Shown piece by piece: positions 1-7,968 of a DNA stretch of 39,593 nucleotides. The stretch spans positions 1 through 39,593 of the forward strand of contig CAAFPW010000006.1 of assembly GCA_900764925.1 (NCBI GenBank), written 5' to 3'. A model generated the notes under the pieces. It saw only the letters and a list, made by a program, of their open reading frames with translations. It did not search any database and was not told where the DNA came from. The stretch's first letter is position 1. Every line of letters begins with the position of its first letter. The position numbers were made by a program, and so were the translations under genes. Source of the stretch: Fusobacteriaceae bacterium. GTDB taxonomy: Bacteria > Fusobacteriota > Fusobacteriia > Fusobacteriales > Fusobacteriaceae.

Positions 1-145
1 CTTTTACATCATCAGATACTAATGTCATTGTTTCTGGTACAAATGGGATTTGTCCTGATACAAATAACATTCCATTTGCTTCTATTGCTTGTGAGTATGG
101 TCCTAATGCTGCAGGTGCTTTTTCTGTGTGAATTACTTTATTCAT
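1..145 (-). CDS. ridA: RidA/YjgF family deaminase (partial, C-terminus outside window)
   Basis: Only the first 48 codons are present; the gene runs off the left edge. The protein begins MNKVIHTEKAPAALGPYSQA and continues with ANGMLFVSGQIPF, the conserved start of RidA/YjgF enamine/imine deaminases, which hydrolyse reactive imines released by PLP enzymes in the cytoplasm. The ATG at 143-145 is preceded on the minus strand by a good AGGAGG site. It lies 12 bases after the stop of xdhC on the same strand, so it is probably the third gene of the yqeB-xdhC-ridA operon. In that setting it may remove reactive intermediates of purine or amino-acid breakdown, but this is inference. The catalytic Arg region is outside the window. 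Confidence 0.9.
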   Translation of the reverse strand, partial: MNKVIHTEKAPAALGPYSQAIEANGMLFVSGQIPFVPETMTLVSDDVK

Positions 146-157
146 TTTTGTTTCCTC

Positions 158-940
158 CTAGATATATTTGTTGTGGAACATAGTCCTGTGGACTAATTCA
201 CCACCGTTTTTTATTTTTAAAATCTCTGCCAAGATTTCTATAGCTATCTCTTCTGGTGTTCCATTAGATAATCTCAATCCAATTGGAGCGAATATATTAT
301 CTCTTATTTCTTCATTTTTTTCAAGTGTTTCTTTTAAGGCTGTTATTTTTCTTTTACTTCCAATGATTCCTATATATTTTGCTCCTCTATTTTTAACAAG
401 GTTAAGAACCTCTTCATCTAATAGATGTCCTCTTGTAACTATTACAATATATGTATTAGCATCAATTAACTCCTTTGTTAAGATTTCTTTAAAATCCCCA
501 AGAGTCAGTTCAGGAACATCAACTTTTAATTCCTCTCTATCATCTATTATTTTTAGATCAAAGTCTAATGTCTTAGCAACTTTAAAAAGTTTTTGTCCAA
601 TGTGCCCAGCTCCACATATTAAAAGTTTTGGAAAGGGAGAAAAAACTTTGATATATCCCTTCATTGTTCCACCACAATTCATCTTTAATTCATCTGTTGT
701 AGTGAGATTGTACTCAAAGCTTTCACTAACTCCAGAGATGAGAAGTTCTCTAGCTTTGTTTATGACAACGCTCTCTACTTTTCCACCACCAATAGTTCCT
801 AAAAGTTCATCTTTAAATACTCCCATAATAGTTCCACTCTTTCTTGGAGTAGACCCAGTAGCTTCAATGATTGTAACAAGGGCTGCTCTCTCTCCTAAAG
901 AAAGTTTTTCCTCTATTTTTTTTAATATTACTAACTCCAT
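158..940 (-). CDS. xdhC: XdhC/CoxI family molybdenum hydroxylase accessory protein
   Basis: This 260-residue protein has the two-domain XdhC layout. The N-terminal part (about residues 1-95) carries ATGSTPRKSGTIM and the glycine-rich LLGTIGGGKVE typical of XdhC_CoxI. The C-terminal part (from about 105) is a Rossmann fold with LLICGAGHIGQ and a later IIGSKRK segment. Family members bind molybdenum cofactor, help sulfurate it and insert it into xanthine dehydrogenase-type enzymes. The start is set by a GAGGTGG site a few bases upstream. It sits 10 bases after yqeB and 12 bases before ridA. The hydroxylase itself is not in the window and may lie beyond the left edge or elsewhere. Confidence 0.9.
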   Translation of the reverse strand: MELVILKKIEEKLSLGERAALVTIIEATGSTPRKSGTIMGVFKDELLGTIGGGKVESVVINKARELLISGVSESFEYNLTTTDELKMNCGGTMKGYIKVFSPFPKLLICGAGHIGQKLFKVAKTLDFDLKIIDDREELKVDVPELTLGDFKEILTKELIDANTYIVIVTRGHLLDEEVLNLVKNRGAKYIGIIGSKRKITALKETLEKNEEIRDNIFAPIGLRLSNGTPEEIAIEILAEILKIKNGGELVHRTMFHNKYI

Positions 941-950
941 AAATCCACCT

Positions 951-1766
951 CTATAAGTTTTTCTGGTTTTTTAAATATAGTACAGCTTCCAATACAGCTC
1001 CACCGATTGCTCTAGCTTTATCAGATATTGTAAAACAGTTTTGTTGCTCTTCCTCTCTAGGATCAATATCTGCCATTTTAAATTTTTCAGGAACTTTGTA
1101 ACCCTCTCTGATCAATCCTCTTAAAACTCCACTGATAGTAGCAGTTACCTCCATACCATCAACTTTGGCTATAACTTGTCCCTTTTCAACTATATCCCCA
1201 ATTTTACATATATTTTCAACTGTACCAGCACAAGGACTATATATTACTCTCTCTTTTCCCACACCTTTTATAATTCCAGGAGTTCCAGTGTTAGCCATAG
1301 GTTCTCCAGAAAAAATAAGTCTTCCAAGATTGTGCCCTCTCATAGTTTCGATTACAATATCTACATCTTTTCCAGCACAGAATCCAGGACCTAATCCAAT
1401 GGTGATAGGAGCCATAGCTCTATTTGTACCATAGTTCTTTTTAGCTAAGATAGCATCTACAAGAGCTATTGGTTTTAATTTCTCTATAATCTCTCCTGTT
1501 GGATCTATGACTATTGGAATTGTTTTATCAGCCCAGCAACTTTCTATCTCTTCAATAGTTTTACATAGTTTAGCTGTGATCCCCTCTATTGTCATCTCAC
1601 CCTCATAGACAGCCTCACAAAAAGCTACCTCTCTTCTGATAGCTGAGGGTTTATCTATTTCTAATACAACAACTTTGAAACCTGCTCTATATAGTTTTTG
1701 TATACTACCAGTAGCTATATCTCCCCCACCTCTTACTATAACAGTACATTGATCAATTGATAACAT
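951..1766 (-). CDS. yqeB: YqeB (EF2563-family) selenium-dependent molybdenum hydroxylase system protein
   Basis: A 271-residue protein with TVIVRGGGDIATGSIQKL near the N-terminus (Rossmann-like), then GLGPGFCAGKDVDIVIET and GNLGR-like segments typical of the EF2563/YqeB family. These proteins accompany selenium-dependent molybdenum hydroxylases. The region around residues 175-220 (GTVENICKIGDIVEKGQVIAKV) resembles a biotinyl/lipoyl-like beta domain. An upstream in-frame ATG at 1802 would add 12 residues, but it has no ribosome binding site and coincides with the predicted transcription start. The ATG at 1764-1766 has AAAGGGG nine bases upstream, so it is preferred. It is the first gene of a minus-strand operon with xdhC and ridA. 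The exact biochemical role of the family is unsettled. Confidence 0.88.
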   Translation of the reverse strand: MLSIDQCTVIVRGGGDIATGSIQKLYRAGFKVVVLEIDKPSAIRREVAFCEAVYEGEMTIEGITAKLCKTIEEIESCWADKTIPIVIDPTGEIIEKLKPIALVDAILAKKNYGTNRAMAPITIGLGPGFCAGKDVDIVIETMRGHNLGRLIFSGEPMANTGTPGIIKGVGKERVIYSPCAGTVENICKIGDIVEKGQVIAKVDGMEVTATISGVLRGLIREGYKVPEKFKMADIDPREEEQQNCFTISDKARAIGGAVLEAVLYLKNQKNL

Positions 1767-1802
1767 ATTTTTCAACCCCTTTATCTCATCTTCTCTTCTC
1801 AT

Positions 1803-1831
1803 AGCATAATCTAGTTTATAAAATATGTCAA
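1803..1831 (-). promoter_or_regulatory. Promoter of yqeB-xdhC-ridA
   Basis: Minus strand: TTGACA (complement of 1826-1831), 17-base spacer, TATGCT (complement of 1803-1808). The predicted start of transcription near 1796 supports translation from 1766 rather than 1802. Confidence 0.6.
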
Positions 1832-1916
1832 CTAACTTTTTTGTGTAGAAATATTTTGATAAATATGTTATATTAGAAGTATATGTAGAGAAAGTTAATG
1901 AGAGTTGAGGAAGAAG

Positions 1917-2894
1917 ATGAAGGATAAATTAGGAAGAAAGATAGAGTATTTAAGGTTATCTATAACAGATAGATGCAATCTTAGATGCAAATATTGTATG
2001 GGGGATAAGGATATAGTTTTTTTACCTAAAGAGGAACTTTTAACTTCTGATGAGATAAGAGAGGTTGTGGAGATTTTTTCAGAGTTGGGAGTGAAAAAAA
2101 TTCGTGTAACTGGAGGAGAGCCATTAGTTAGAAGAAATTTTAGAGAGATATTGGATTCTATAAATGATATTTCTGGAATTGAAGAGATTAGTATAACTAC
2201 TAATGGAATAAGATTACAGGAGGAATTGGAGTATTTAAAAACTAAGAAGATATATAGCTTAAATATCAGTTTGGATACTTTAAAAGATGATCTGTATAGA
2301 GAGATTACGGGTGGAGGGGATTTAAAAAAGGTTTTAGATTCAATCCATAAAGCCATAGAATTAAAATTTAAAAGAATAAAATTAAATGTAGTTCTAGTGA
2401 GAGGAAAAAATGATAGTGAGATCATGGATTTTGTAGAGCTTACAGAAAAATATCCAATAGATGTAAGATTTATAGAGCTTATGCCAATAGGTATGGGAAA
2501 GGAATATGTTCCAATATCCAATAATGAGGTAAAGGAGATAATTTCAAAGGAGAGAACTCTCACTCCTTTTGATGAAAAGATAGGATCTGGACCAGCAAAA
2601 TATTTTAAAACTGAGAGAGGTTTGGGATGTGTTGGATTTATAACTCCAATATCTCATAACTTTTGTGAAAAGTGTAATAGAATAAGAGTGACACCTGAGG
2701 GATTTTTAAAACTCTGTTTACATTGGAATAATGGAATAAATTTAAAAGAGCTATTGAGAGGTAAGGTTAATAGAGAAACTATTAAAGAGAAGATACAAGA
2801 AGCAATAGATAATAAACCTGATAGACATAGCATGGAAGAGAGTAAAGAAAATAAAGATTTTGATAAAAGATATATGAATGAAATTGGAGGCTAA
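1917..2894 (+). CDS. moaA: GTP 3',8-cyclase MoaA
   Basis: This radical SAM enzyme catalyses the first step of molybdenum cofactor synthesis, GTP to 3',8-cyclo-H2GTP. Residues C20, C24 and C27 form the CX3CX2C cluster motif (TDRCNLRCKYC). C250, C253 and C267 form the second CX2CX13C cluster (CEKCNRIRVTPEG...LC). The protein also has VTGGEPLVRR and ends in the conserved Gly-Gly pair that is needed for cyclisation. Length is 325 residues, normal for the family. ATG 1917 is chosen over TTG 1905 because the purine-rich GAGGAAGAAG lies directly upstream of it. The MOSC gene begins 1 base after its stop, so the two are translationally linked. It is divergent from the yqeB operon, placing cofactor synthesis beside hydroxylase maturation. 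Confidence 0.96.
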   Translation: MKDKLGRKIEYLRLSITDRCNLRCKYCMGDKDIVFLPKEELLTSDEIREVVEIFSELGVKKIRVTGGEPLVRRNFREILDSINDISGIEEISITTNGIRLQEELEYLKTKKIYSLNISLDTLKDDLYREITGGGDLKKVLDSIHKAIELKFKRIKLNVVLVRGKNDSEIMDFVELTEKYPIDVRFIELMPIGMGKEYVPISNNEVKEIISKERTLTPFDEKIGSGPAKYFKTERGLGCVGFITPISHNFCEKCNRIRVTPEGFLKLCLHWNNGINLKELLRGKVNRETIKEKIQEAIDNKPDRHSMEESKENKDFDKRYMNEIGG

Positions 2895-2895
2895 G

Positions 2896-3327
2896 ATGGC
2901 AAAAATAGTAGCAGTATGTATCAGTGAGAAAAAGGGAACACAAAAGGTAAATGTTCATGAGGGAACACTTATTGAAAATTTTGGACTAGAAGGAGATGCT
3001 CATGCAGGAAACTGGCATAGACAAGTGAGTCTGCTTTCAAAAGAAAAGGTGACTGACTTTATAGCTAGAGGTGGAAATGTAGTTGATGGAGATTTTGGTG
3101 AAAATCTTATAGTTGAAGGTATGGATTGTGCAAAATTACCTGTTGGAACTAGACTAAAAATAAATGATGATATAATATTAGAGGTTACACAAATAGGAAA
3201 AGAGTGTCATTCACATTGTGCAATTTACCATGCTGTTGGAGATTGTATTATGCCGAGAGAGGGAATATTTACAATAGTAATCAAAGGTGGAAAAGTAAAA
3301 GAGGGAGATAGTATTGAGATAATTTAA
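2896..3327 (+). CDS. MOSC domain protein
   Basis: A 143-residue stand-alone MOSC (molybdenum cofactor sulfurase C-terminal) domain. Visible signatures are GLEGDAHAGNWHRQVSLL, GDFGENLIVEG and the Cys-rich GKECHSHCAIYHAVGDC followed by MPREGIF. MOSC domains bind molybdenum cofactor and are thought to carry or deliver sulfur or cofactor. ATG 2896 is preferred over ATG 2878 because GGAGG (2886-2890) lies five bases upstream; this Shine-Dalgarno is inside the moaA Gly-Gly codons. It forms a two-gene unit with moaA and is closed by a hairpin that overlaps its stop codon. Clostridial relatives are often fused to MogA; no MogA domain is present here. Confidence 0.9.
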   Translation: MAKIVAVCISEKKGTQKVNVHEGTLIENFGLEGDAHAGNWHRQVSLLSKEKVTDFIARGGNVVDGDFGENLIVEGMDCAKLPVGTRLKINDDIILEVTQIGKECHSHCAIYHAVGDCIMPREGIFTIVIKGGKVKEGDSIEII

Positions 3328-3348
3328 TATTATCTCTTTTAATTTTTT
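3316..3348 (+). terminator. Terminator of moaA-MOSC
   Basis: GAGATAAT (3316-3323), 5-base loop, ATTATCTC (3329-3336), then TTTT and a further T run. The left arm overlaps the last codons and stop of the MOSC gene. Confidence 0.65.
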
Positions 3349-3356
3349 ATAATTTA

Positions 3357-3365
3357 TGATATAAT
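3357..3365 (+). promoter_or_regulatory. Extended -10 promoter of potABC
   Basis: TGA-TATAAT (extended -10) with no clear -35. It predicts a leader of about 95 bases before potA. I recognise no known riboswitch in that leader. Confidence 0.45.
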
Positions 3366-3465
3366 TTTCAAGGTAATTAAAAAATAGAAATATTTTAAAA
3401 AATAAAAAACAAAATATTAAACGAAAGAATTTATGATTTTAATTCTGAGTAATGGAGGTATGAGA

Positions 3466-4602
3466 TTGAAAAAAGACGTAAGTATTAAGAATGTTACTAA
3501 AAGTTATGATGGAGTTCAAGTATTGAAAAACATCAATTTAGATATAAAAGATGGAGAGATTTTTTCTATTTTGGGACCTTCGGGGTGTGGAAAGACCACC
3601 TTACTCAGGATGATAGCAGGATTTACTGAACCAGATGGAGGAGCTATATATTTAGGAGATGAAGATATCACAAAACTTCCTCCAAATAAGAGAAATGTAA
3701 ATACTATATTTCAAAAATATGCACTATTTCCACATCTAACTGTATATGAAAATGTAGCTTTCCCATTGAGATTGAAAAAGGTAGATGAGAAGACAATTGA
3801 TAGTGAGGTTAAGAAATTTGTAAACCTAGTGGGGTTATCTGAACATATAAATAAGATGCCAAATCAATTGTCAGGAGGACAACAACAAAGGGTATCAATA
3901 GCCAGAGCCTTAATTAATAAACCGGGGCTTTTACTGTTAGATGAACCACTTTCAGCTCTTGATGCAAAACTTAGACAAAACCTATTAATAGAATTAGACT
4001 TGATACATGAAGAGGTAGGAATAACTTTTATATTTATAACTCACGATCAACAAGAGGCTCTATCTATATCAGATAGAATAGCTGTAATGAACAAAGGGGA
4101 GATTTTACAGGTAGGAACTCCTGCAGAGGTGTATGAATCTCCAGCTGATTCCTTTGTAGCTGACTTCATAGGAGAGAATAACTTCTTTGATGGAAAGGTA
4201 ACTGAGATTATAGATAAAGAGTTTGCAAAACTTTACAATGAAAAGCTTGGAGAGCTTGTTTTTGAGATGGACAAACCTGTGAAGGTAGGAGATAGAGTAA
4301 AGGTATCTATAAGACCTGAAAAGATAAAGCTATCAAAAACAATGCCTAAAGCTGTAAATGAGAATGAGAAGATAAATGTATTAAAAGTATATGTAAATGA
4401 ACTTATATACTCTGGTTTCCAAAGTAAGTATTTTGTTTTCTTAAATGGAGATAAGGAGTTGACATTTAAAGTGTTTAAACAACATGCTGTATACTTTGAT
4501 GATAATGATGAGGGAGCTATCTGGTGGGATGAAGAGGCATACATTGCTTGGGACGCAGATGATGGTTTCTTGGTAGAGGTGATATCTGGTGAAGAAAAGT
4601 AG
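3466..4602 (+). CDS. potA: Spermidine/putrescine ABC transporter ATP-binding protein PotA
   Basis: A 378-residue importer ATPase. Walker A is GPSGCGKTT (residues 37-45), the Q-loop is FQKYALFPHLTV, the signature is LSGGQQQR, Walker B is LLLLDEPLSALD and the H-loop is FITHDQ. The C-terminal third is a TOBE_2-like regulatory domain, usual for PotA. Start choice is unusual: GGAGG at 3454-3458 is one base before ATG 3460 but seven before TTG 3466, so TTG is preferred; ATG 3433 has no convincing site. The gene overlaps potB by 14 bases and potB overlaps potC by 8. Together they form the cytoplasmic and membrane parts of a polyamine importer; no potD follows. Confidence 0.92.
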   Translation: MKKDVSIKNVTKSYDGVQVLKNINLDIKDGEIFSILGPSGCGKTTLLRMIAGFTEPDGGAIYLGDEDITKLPPNKRNVNTIFQKYALFPHLTVYENVAFPLRLKKVDEKTIDSEVKKFVNLVGLSEHINKMPNQLSGGQQQRVSIARALINKPGLLLLDEPLSALDAKLRQNLLIELDLIHEEVGITFIFITHDQQEALSISDRIAVMNKGEILQVGTPAEVYESPADSFVADFIGENNFFDGKVTEIIDKEFAKLYNEKLGELVFEMDKPVKVGDRVKVSIRPEKIKLSKTMPKAVNENEKINVLKVYVNELIYSGFQSKYFVFLNGDKELTFKVFKQHAVYFDDNDEGAIWWDEEAYIAWDADDGFLVEVISGEEK

Positions 4603-5446
4603 ACTTGGATCATATTATACTCTTCCAATAGCATTGTGGCTCGTAATATTTTTTGCTATTCCTATGGCTATTGTGTTGGGATATGCCTTTCTAAAGAAGG
4701 GAACATATGGAGGAGTAGAGATGGAGCTATCTTTTGCTAGTTTCTACATATTTACTGATAAAGTATTTTTAACAATACTTTTTAAAACTGTATATATATC
4801 TGTTTTAGTAACTATTTTTACAGTTCTATTATCATTGCCAACGGCTTACTATATAGCTAGATCAAAATATAAGAAAGAGTTACTATTTTTGGTAATCATA
4901 CCATTTTGGACTAACTTTTTGATCAGAATCTATGCTTGGATAGCTGTATTGGGGAATAATGGATTCTTAAATAATATTTTAATGAAACTGGGAATTATTG
5001 AGACTCCTTTACAATTTTTATACAATACTGGAGCTGTAATTTTGATATCTGTTTATACAAGTTTACCTTTTGCTATACTACCATTGTATGCTGTAATTGA
5101 GAAGTTTGATTTCTCTCTTATGGAGGCAGCAAGAGATTTAGGAGCAACTAATAGAGAGGCATTTTTCAAAGTTTTTATACCAAATATAAAGCCTGGAATA
5201 ATAACTGCTGTACTCTTTACTTTCATACCAGCTTTAGGTTCCTATGCTGTTCCTAAATTAGTTGGTGGAACTCAAGCTACAATGTTAGGAAATATAATAG
5301 CACAACATTTGACAGTAACAAGAAACTGGCCACTTGCATCTACTATATCAGCTGCTCTTATAATAGTGACATCAATAGCGATAATGTTATTTATGAAATT
5401 GAGTAACAGAGAAACAAAAATAGAGGTGGTGGCAGAGGATGAATAA
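4589..5446 (+). CDS. potB: Spermidine/putrescine ABC transporter permease PotB
   Basis: A 285-residue inner-membrane permease of the PotB/CysU type, with about six hydrophobic helices starting at LPIALWLVIFFAIPMAIVLG. The EAA coupling loop is visible as SLMEAARDLGATNREAFFKVFIPNIKPG. It starts with GTG at 4589, within the end of potA, and AGAGGT at 4575-4580 is a plausible binding site. Overlaps with both neighbours indicate translational coupling. It pairs with PotC to form the channel. Substrate (putrescine, spermidine or both) cannot be told from the permease sequence. Confidence 0.92.
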   Translation: MKKSRLGSYYTLPIALWLVIFFAIPMAIVLGYAFLKKGTYGGVEMELSFASFYIFTDKVFLTILFKTVYISVLVTIFTVLLSLPTAYYIARSKYKKELLFLVIIPFWTNFLIRIYAWIAVLGNNGFLNNILMKLGIIETPLQFLYNTGAVILISVYTSLPFAILPLYAVIEKFDFSLMEAARDLGATNREAFFKVFIPNIKPGIITAVLFTFIPALGSYAVPKLVGGTQATMLGNIIAQHLTVTRNWPLASTISAALIIVTSIAIMLFMKLSNRETKIEVVAEDE

Positions 5447-6212
5447 GAGAAGAACTTCATTATTCTTTTTTATACTATCAATGTTATTTTTCTATATTCC
5501 ATTGGTAATACTTATAACATACTCTTTTAATGATGGAAAATCTATGGTATGGAAGGGATTTTCTTTGAGATGGTATAAAGAACTTTTTATGTATTCAGAT
5601 AATATTTGGAAAGCTTTTAGATATAGTGTGGGAATAGCCATAGCTTCTGGAGTTATATCTACTGTGATAGGAACATTAGGAGCAATAGGGTTACAATGGT
5701 ATGATTTTAAAGGAAAAAAATACTTACAGACACTTACATATATTCCATTGGTAATACCAGAGATAATTTTAGGGGTTTCACTTCTTATTTTATTTGCAAC
5801 TATAAAGTTTGAATTGGGGCTTACTACTATATTTATAGCTCATACAACTTTCAATATTCCTTTTGTACTATTTATAATTTTATCTAGATTGGAGGAATTT
5901 GATTATTCTATTGTAGAAGCTGCTTATGACCTTGGGGCTACTGAGTGGCAAGCTCTGACAAAGGTAATTATTCCAGCTATACTTCCAGGGATAATATCTG
6001 GATTTTTAATAGCTGTGACACTATCTTTTGATGACTTTGTAACTACTTTCTTTGTAGCTGGACCGGGATCATCTACACTCCCACTTAGAATCTATTCAAT
6101 GATAAGATTGGGAGTATCTCCTGTAATCAATGCTCTTTCAGTTTTATTGATAGGGATATCTATAATTCTAACTTTATCTACTAAGAGCTTACAAAAATAT
6201 TTAATAAAATAA
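5439..6212 (+). CDS. potC: Spermidine/putrescine ABC transporter permease PotC
   Basis: A 257-residue permease with six predicted helices; the first is LFFFILSMLFFYIPLVILITYSF. The EAA loop reads SIVEAAYDLGATEWQALTKVIIPAILPG, followed by the SFDDFVTTFFVAGPGSSTLPL segment characteristic of PotC. ATG 5439 lies eight bases inside potB. In most bacteria the periplasmic binding protein PotD follows PotC directly; here the next gene is an unrelated peptidyl-prolyl isomerase with its own promoter. The binding protein must be encoded elsewhere or this system uses another receptor. Confidence 0.92.
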   Translation: MNKRRTSLFFFILSMLFFYIPLVILITYSFNDGKSMVWKGFSLRWYKELFMYSDNIWKAFRYSVGIAIASGVISTVIGTLGAIGLQWYDFKGKKYLQTLTYIPLVIPEIILGVSLLILFATIKFELGLTTIFIAHTTFNIPFVLFIILSRLEEFDYSIVEAAYDLGATEWQALTKVIIPAILPGIISGFLIAVTLSFDDFVTTFFVAGPGSSTLPLRIYSMIRLGVSPVINALSVLLIGISIILTLSTKSLQKYLIK

Positions 6213-6216
6213 TCTC

Positions 6217-6245
6217 TTGGAAAATAAAAAAAATTATAGTATAAT
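6217..6245 (+). promoter_or_regulatory. Promoter of the cyclophilin lipoprotein gene
   Basis: TTGGAA (6217-6222), 17-base spacer, TATAAT (6240-6245). It begins four bases after the potC stop codon, separating the following gene from the pot operon. Confidence 0.6.
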
Positions 6246-6278
6246 CATATTAAAAGATTACTTAGGGAGGACTTAACA

Positions 6279-7094
6279 ATGAAGAGACTATTAAAAATTT
6301 TACTAACATTGATACTTGTTTTTTCTGCTTACTCTTGCACTAGCTTAAGAGATATAGCTAGAAGAGAGGAAGCTGCTAAATATAATGATATTAGAGCAAC
6401 ATTTATCACAACTCAAGGGGATATAAGTTTCTATCTTTATCCAGAAGCAGCACCAATAACTGTGGCAAACTTTATAAACTTAGCTCAAAGAGGATACTAT
6501 AACAATACAAAGATACATCGTGCAGTAGAAAACTTTGTAGTACAAGGAGGAGACCCTACTGGTACAGGAACAGGAGGACCAGGATACTCTATTCCAGATG
6601 AGTTTGTAGAGTGGCTAGACTTTTTCCAACAAGGAATGTTAGCAATGGCTAATGCTGGACCAGGAACAGGAGGATCACAATACTTTATTACACTATATCC
6701 AGCTGAGTGGTTAAATGGTAGACATACTATTTTTGGTGAGTATGTAAGTGATATTGATTTTGAAAGAATTAAAAAATTAGAAGTTGGAGATGTTATCAAA
6801 GAGATCAGATTTAGTGGAGATATAGATTTCTTCCTATCTTTGCATAAAGCACAAATAGATGAATGGAATGCTATCTTAGATACAACTTATCCTGGACTTA
6901 AAGAGTACCCAGTAAAACCAATAGAGGAGTATCAAGGGGACGCTCTTGCTTATAAAGAGGAACTTACAAAAATCTACACTAGACAAGAGGAAAAAGAAGA
7001 GGATAGAGAGTGGCCTATTCCTAGACTTATAAGAGCAATAGAGAAGAAGATAAAAGGTGAAGATGAAACTACTTCTGATGCTTATGAGTTTTAA
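6279..7094 (+). CDS. Cyclophilin-type peptidyl-prolyl isomerase, probable lipoprotein
   Basis: A 271-residue protein with a hydrophobic signal (KRLLKILLTLILVFSAYSC) ending in Cys20, so lipidation is likely although Tyr at -2 of the lipobox is unusual. The cyclophilin domain spans about residues 40-170: IHRAVENFVVQGGDPTGTGTG retains the catalytic Arg in the FHR-equivalent position, and GGSQYFITL and HTIFGEYV are conserved. A charged C-terminal extension (about 180-271, rich in Glu and Lys) is not part of the family core. It should act outside the inner membrane, folding exported proteins. It appears to be monocistronic, between its own promoter and a terminator. Confidence 0.9.
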   Translation: MKRLLKILLTLILVFSAYSCTSLRDIARREEAAKYNDIRATFITTQGDISFYLYPEAAPITVANFINLAQRGYYNNTKIHRAVENFVVQGGDPTGTGTGGPGYSIPDEFVEWLDFFQQGMLAMANAGPGTGGSQYFITLYPAEWLNGRHTIFGEYVSDIDFERIKKLEVGDVIKEIRFSGDIDFFLSLHKAQIDEWNAILDTTYPGLKEYPVKPIEEYQGDALAYKEELTKIYTRQEEKEEDREWPIPRLIRAIEKKIKGEDETTSDAYEF

Positions 7095-7116
7095 TTAAAG
7101 TTTAAATAGAAGATTT

Positions 7117-7162
7117 AAGGAGAGAATTTTACTATTAACAAAGGTATAATTTTCTCCTTTTT
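7117..7162 (+). terminator. Terminator with AAGGAGA-type stem
   Basis: AAGGAGAGAATT (7117-7128) pairs with AATTTTCTCCTT (7148-7159) with one G-U pair and can extend inwards. It is followed by a T run. The stem sequence resembles hairpins at 23738-23778 and at the end of the window. Confidence 0.7.
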
Positions 7163-7177
7163 ATATTATAAAAAAGA

Positions 7178-7186
7178 TGGTATAAT
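7178..7186 (+). promoter_or_regulatory. Extended -10 promoter of the radical-SAM-like gene
   Basis: TGG-TATAAT (TATAAT at 7181-7186) about 34 bases before the start codon. No good -35 is visible. Confidence 0.45.
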
Positions 7187-7220
7187 AATTAGGTAAAAAT
7201 TACATGAAAGGAAGAAACAG

Positions 7221-7925
7221 ATGGGAATAAGATATAATAAGATAGATGGTAAACACCAGAGAGAGATTGTACTTTTAAAAAGTTTTCCATGTAAATATGG
7301 AAAGTGTAGCTTTTGTAATTATATAGAGGATAACTCACTAAATGAAGTAGAGATAGATGAGGTCAATTTAGAAGTTTTAAAAAACATAACTGGAGAGTAT
7401 GGAGTTTTAGAAGTGATAAACTCAGGATCAGTTTTTGAATTGACACCTAAAACTTTAGCAGAGATTAAGAGAGTGGTTGTAGAAAAGAATATAAAAACTC
7501 TCTATTTTGAGATATATTATGGATACATTAAGAGATTGAATGAGATAAGAGATTATTTTAAAGGAATTGAGATTAGATTTAGAATGGGATTGGAAACCTT
7601 TGATAATGATTATAGAATAAAGGGATATAATAAAAATTTCTCTTTAAATGATGAGCAACTAAAAGAGTTGGGAAAGGATATCTATTCAGTATGTTTACTT
7701 GTCTGTACACAGGGACAGAGTAAAGAGATGATAGATAGAGATATAGAGCTAGGTTTAAAGTATTTTCAAGGTGTTACAATAAATATTTTTATAGATAATG
7801 GAACAAGAGTAAAAAGAGATCAAGAACTAGTAAGATGGTTTGTGGAGAAATACTCTTATCTTATGGATGATGAGAGAGTAGAATTGTTGATAGATAACAA
7901 GGACTTGGGAGTTTTTGAGCAGTAG
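7221..7925 (+). CDS. Small radical-SAM-like iron-sulfur protein, function unknown
   Basis: A 234-residue protein with an N-terminal Cys triad, PCKYGKCSFCNY: C24, C29 and C32, giving CX4CX2C rather than the usual CX3CX2C. Later elements fit a TIM-barrel radical SAM fold: VINSGSVFELTPKTL (a GGEP-strand-like position), IKTLYFEIYYGY, and IRFRMGLETFDNDYRIKGYNK, which resembles the GLES/GLET segment of Elp3/YgiQ-type proteins. These resemblances support an Elp3/MiaB-like radical SAM relative, but the substrate is unknown. No auxiliary cluster or TRAM domain is visible, and it is shorter than typical members. The gene is followed immediately by a tRNA-Thr promoter. Confidence 0.6.
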   Translation: MGIRYNKIDGKHQREIVLLKSFPCKYGKCSFCNYIEDNSLNEVEIDEVNLEVLKNITGEYGVLEVINSGSVFELTPKTLAEIKRVVVEKNIKTLYFEIYYGYIKRLNEIRDYFKGIEIRFRMGLETFDNDYRIKGYNKNFSLNDEQLKELGKDIYSVCLLVCTQGQSKEMIDRDIELGLKYFQGVTINIFIDNGTRVKRDQELVRWFVEKYSYLMDDERVELLIDNKDLGVFEQ

Positions 7926-7954
7926 TTGAAATTTTCTTAGAGATATGATATAAT
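7926..7954 (+). promoter_or_regulatory. Promoter of tRNA-Thr
   Basis: TTGAAA (7926-7931), 17-base spacer, TATAAT (7949-7954); predicted start of transcription about 7961. The -35 box begins one base after the stop codon of the upstream gene. Confidence 0.75.
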
Positions 7955-7968
7955 CCAAATGAAGTAAT

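Noticed and set aside
168..956. 262-codon open frame on the plus strand opposite xdhC
   Set aside because: Antisense shadow of a clearly recognised gene; the translation is Ser/Ile/Phe-rich with no family features and no ribosome binding site.
1767..1802. Longer yqeB start at 1802
   Set aside because: No ribosome binding site and it coincides with the predicted transcription start; the internal ATG at 1766 has AAAGGGG at proper spacing.
1895..2563. 222-codon open frame on the minus strand opposite moaA
   Set aside because: Shadow of moaA, which has complete radical SAM motifs; low-complexity Ser/Phe/Ile translation.
3366..3465. Possible riboswitch in the potA leader
   Set aside because: No recognisable conserved core or stable alternative stems; the leader is simply A-rich.
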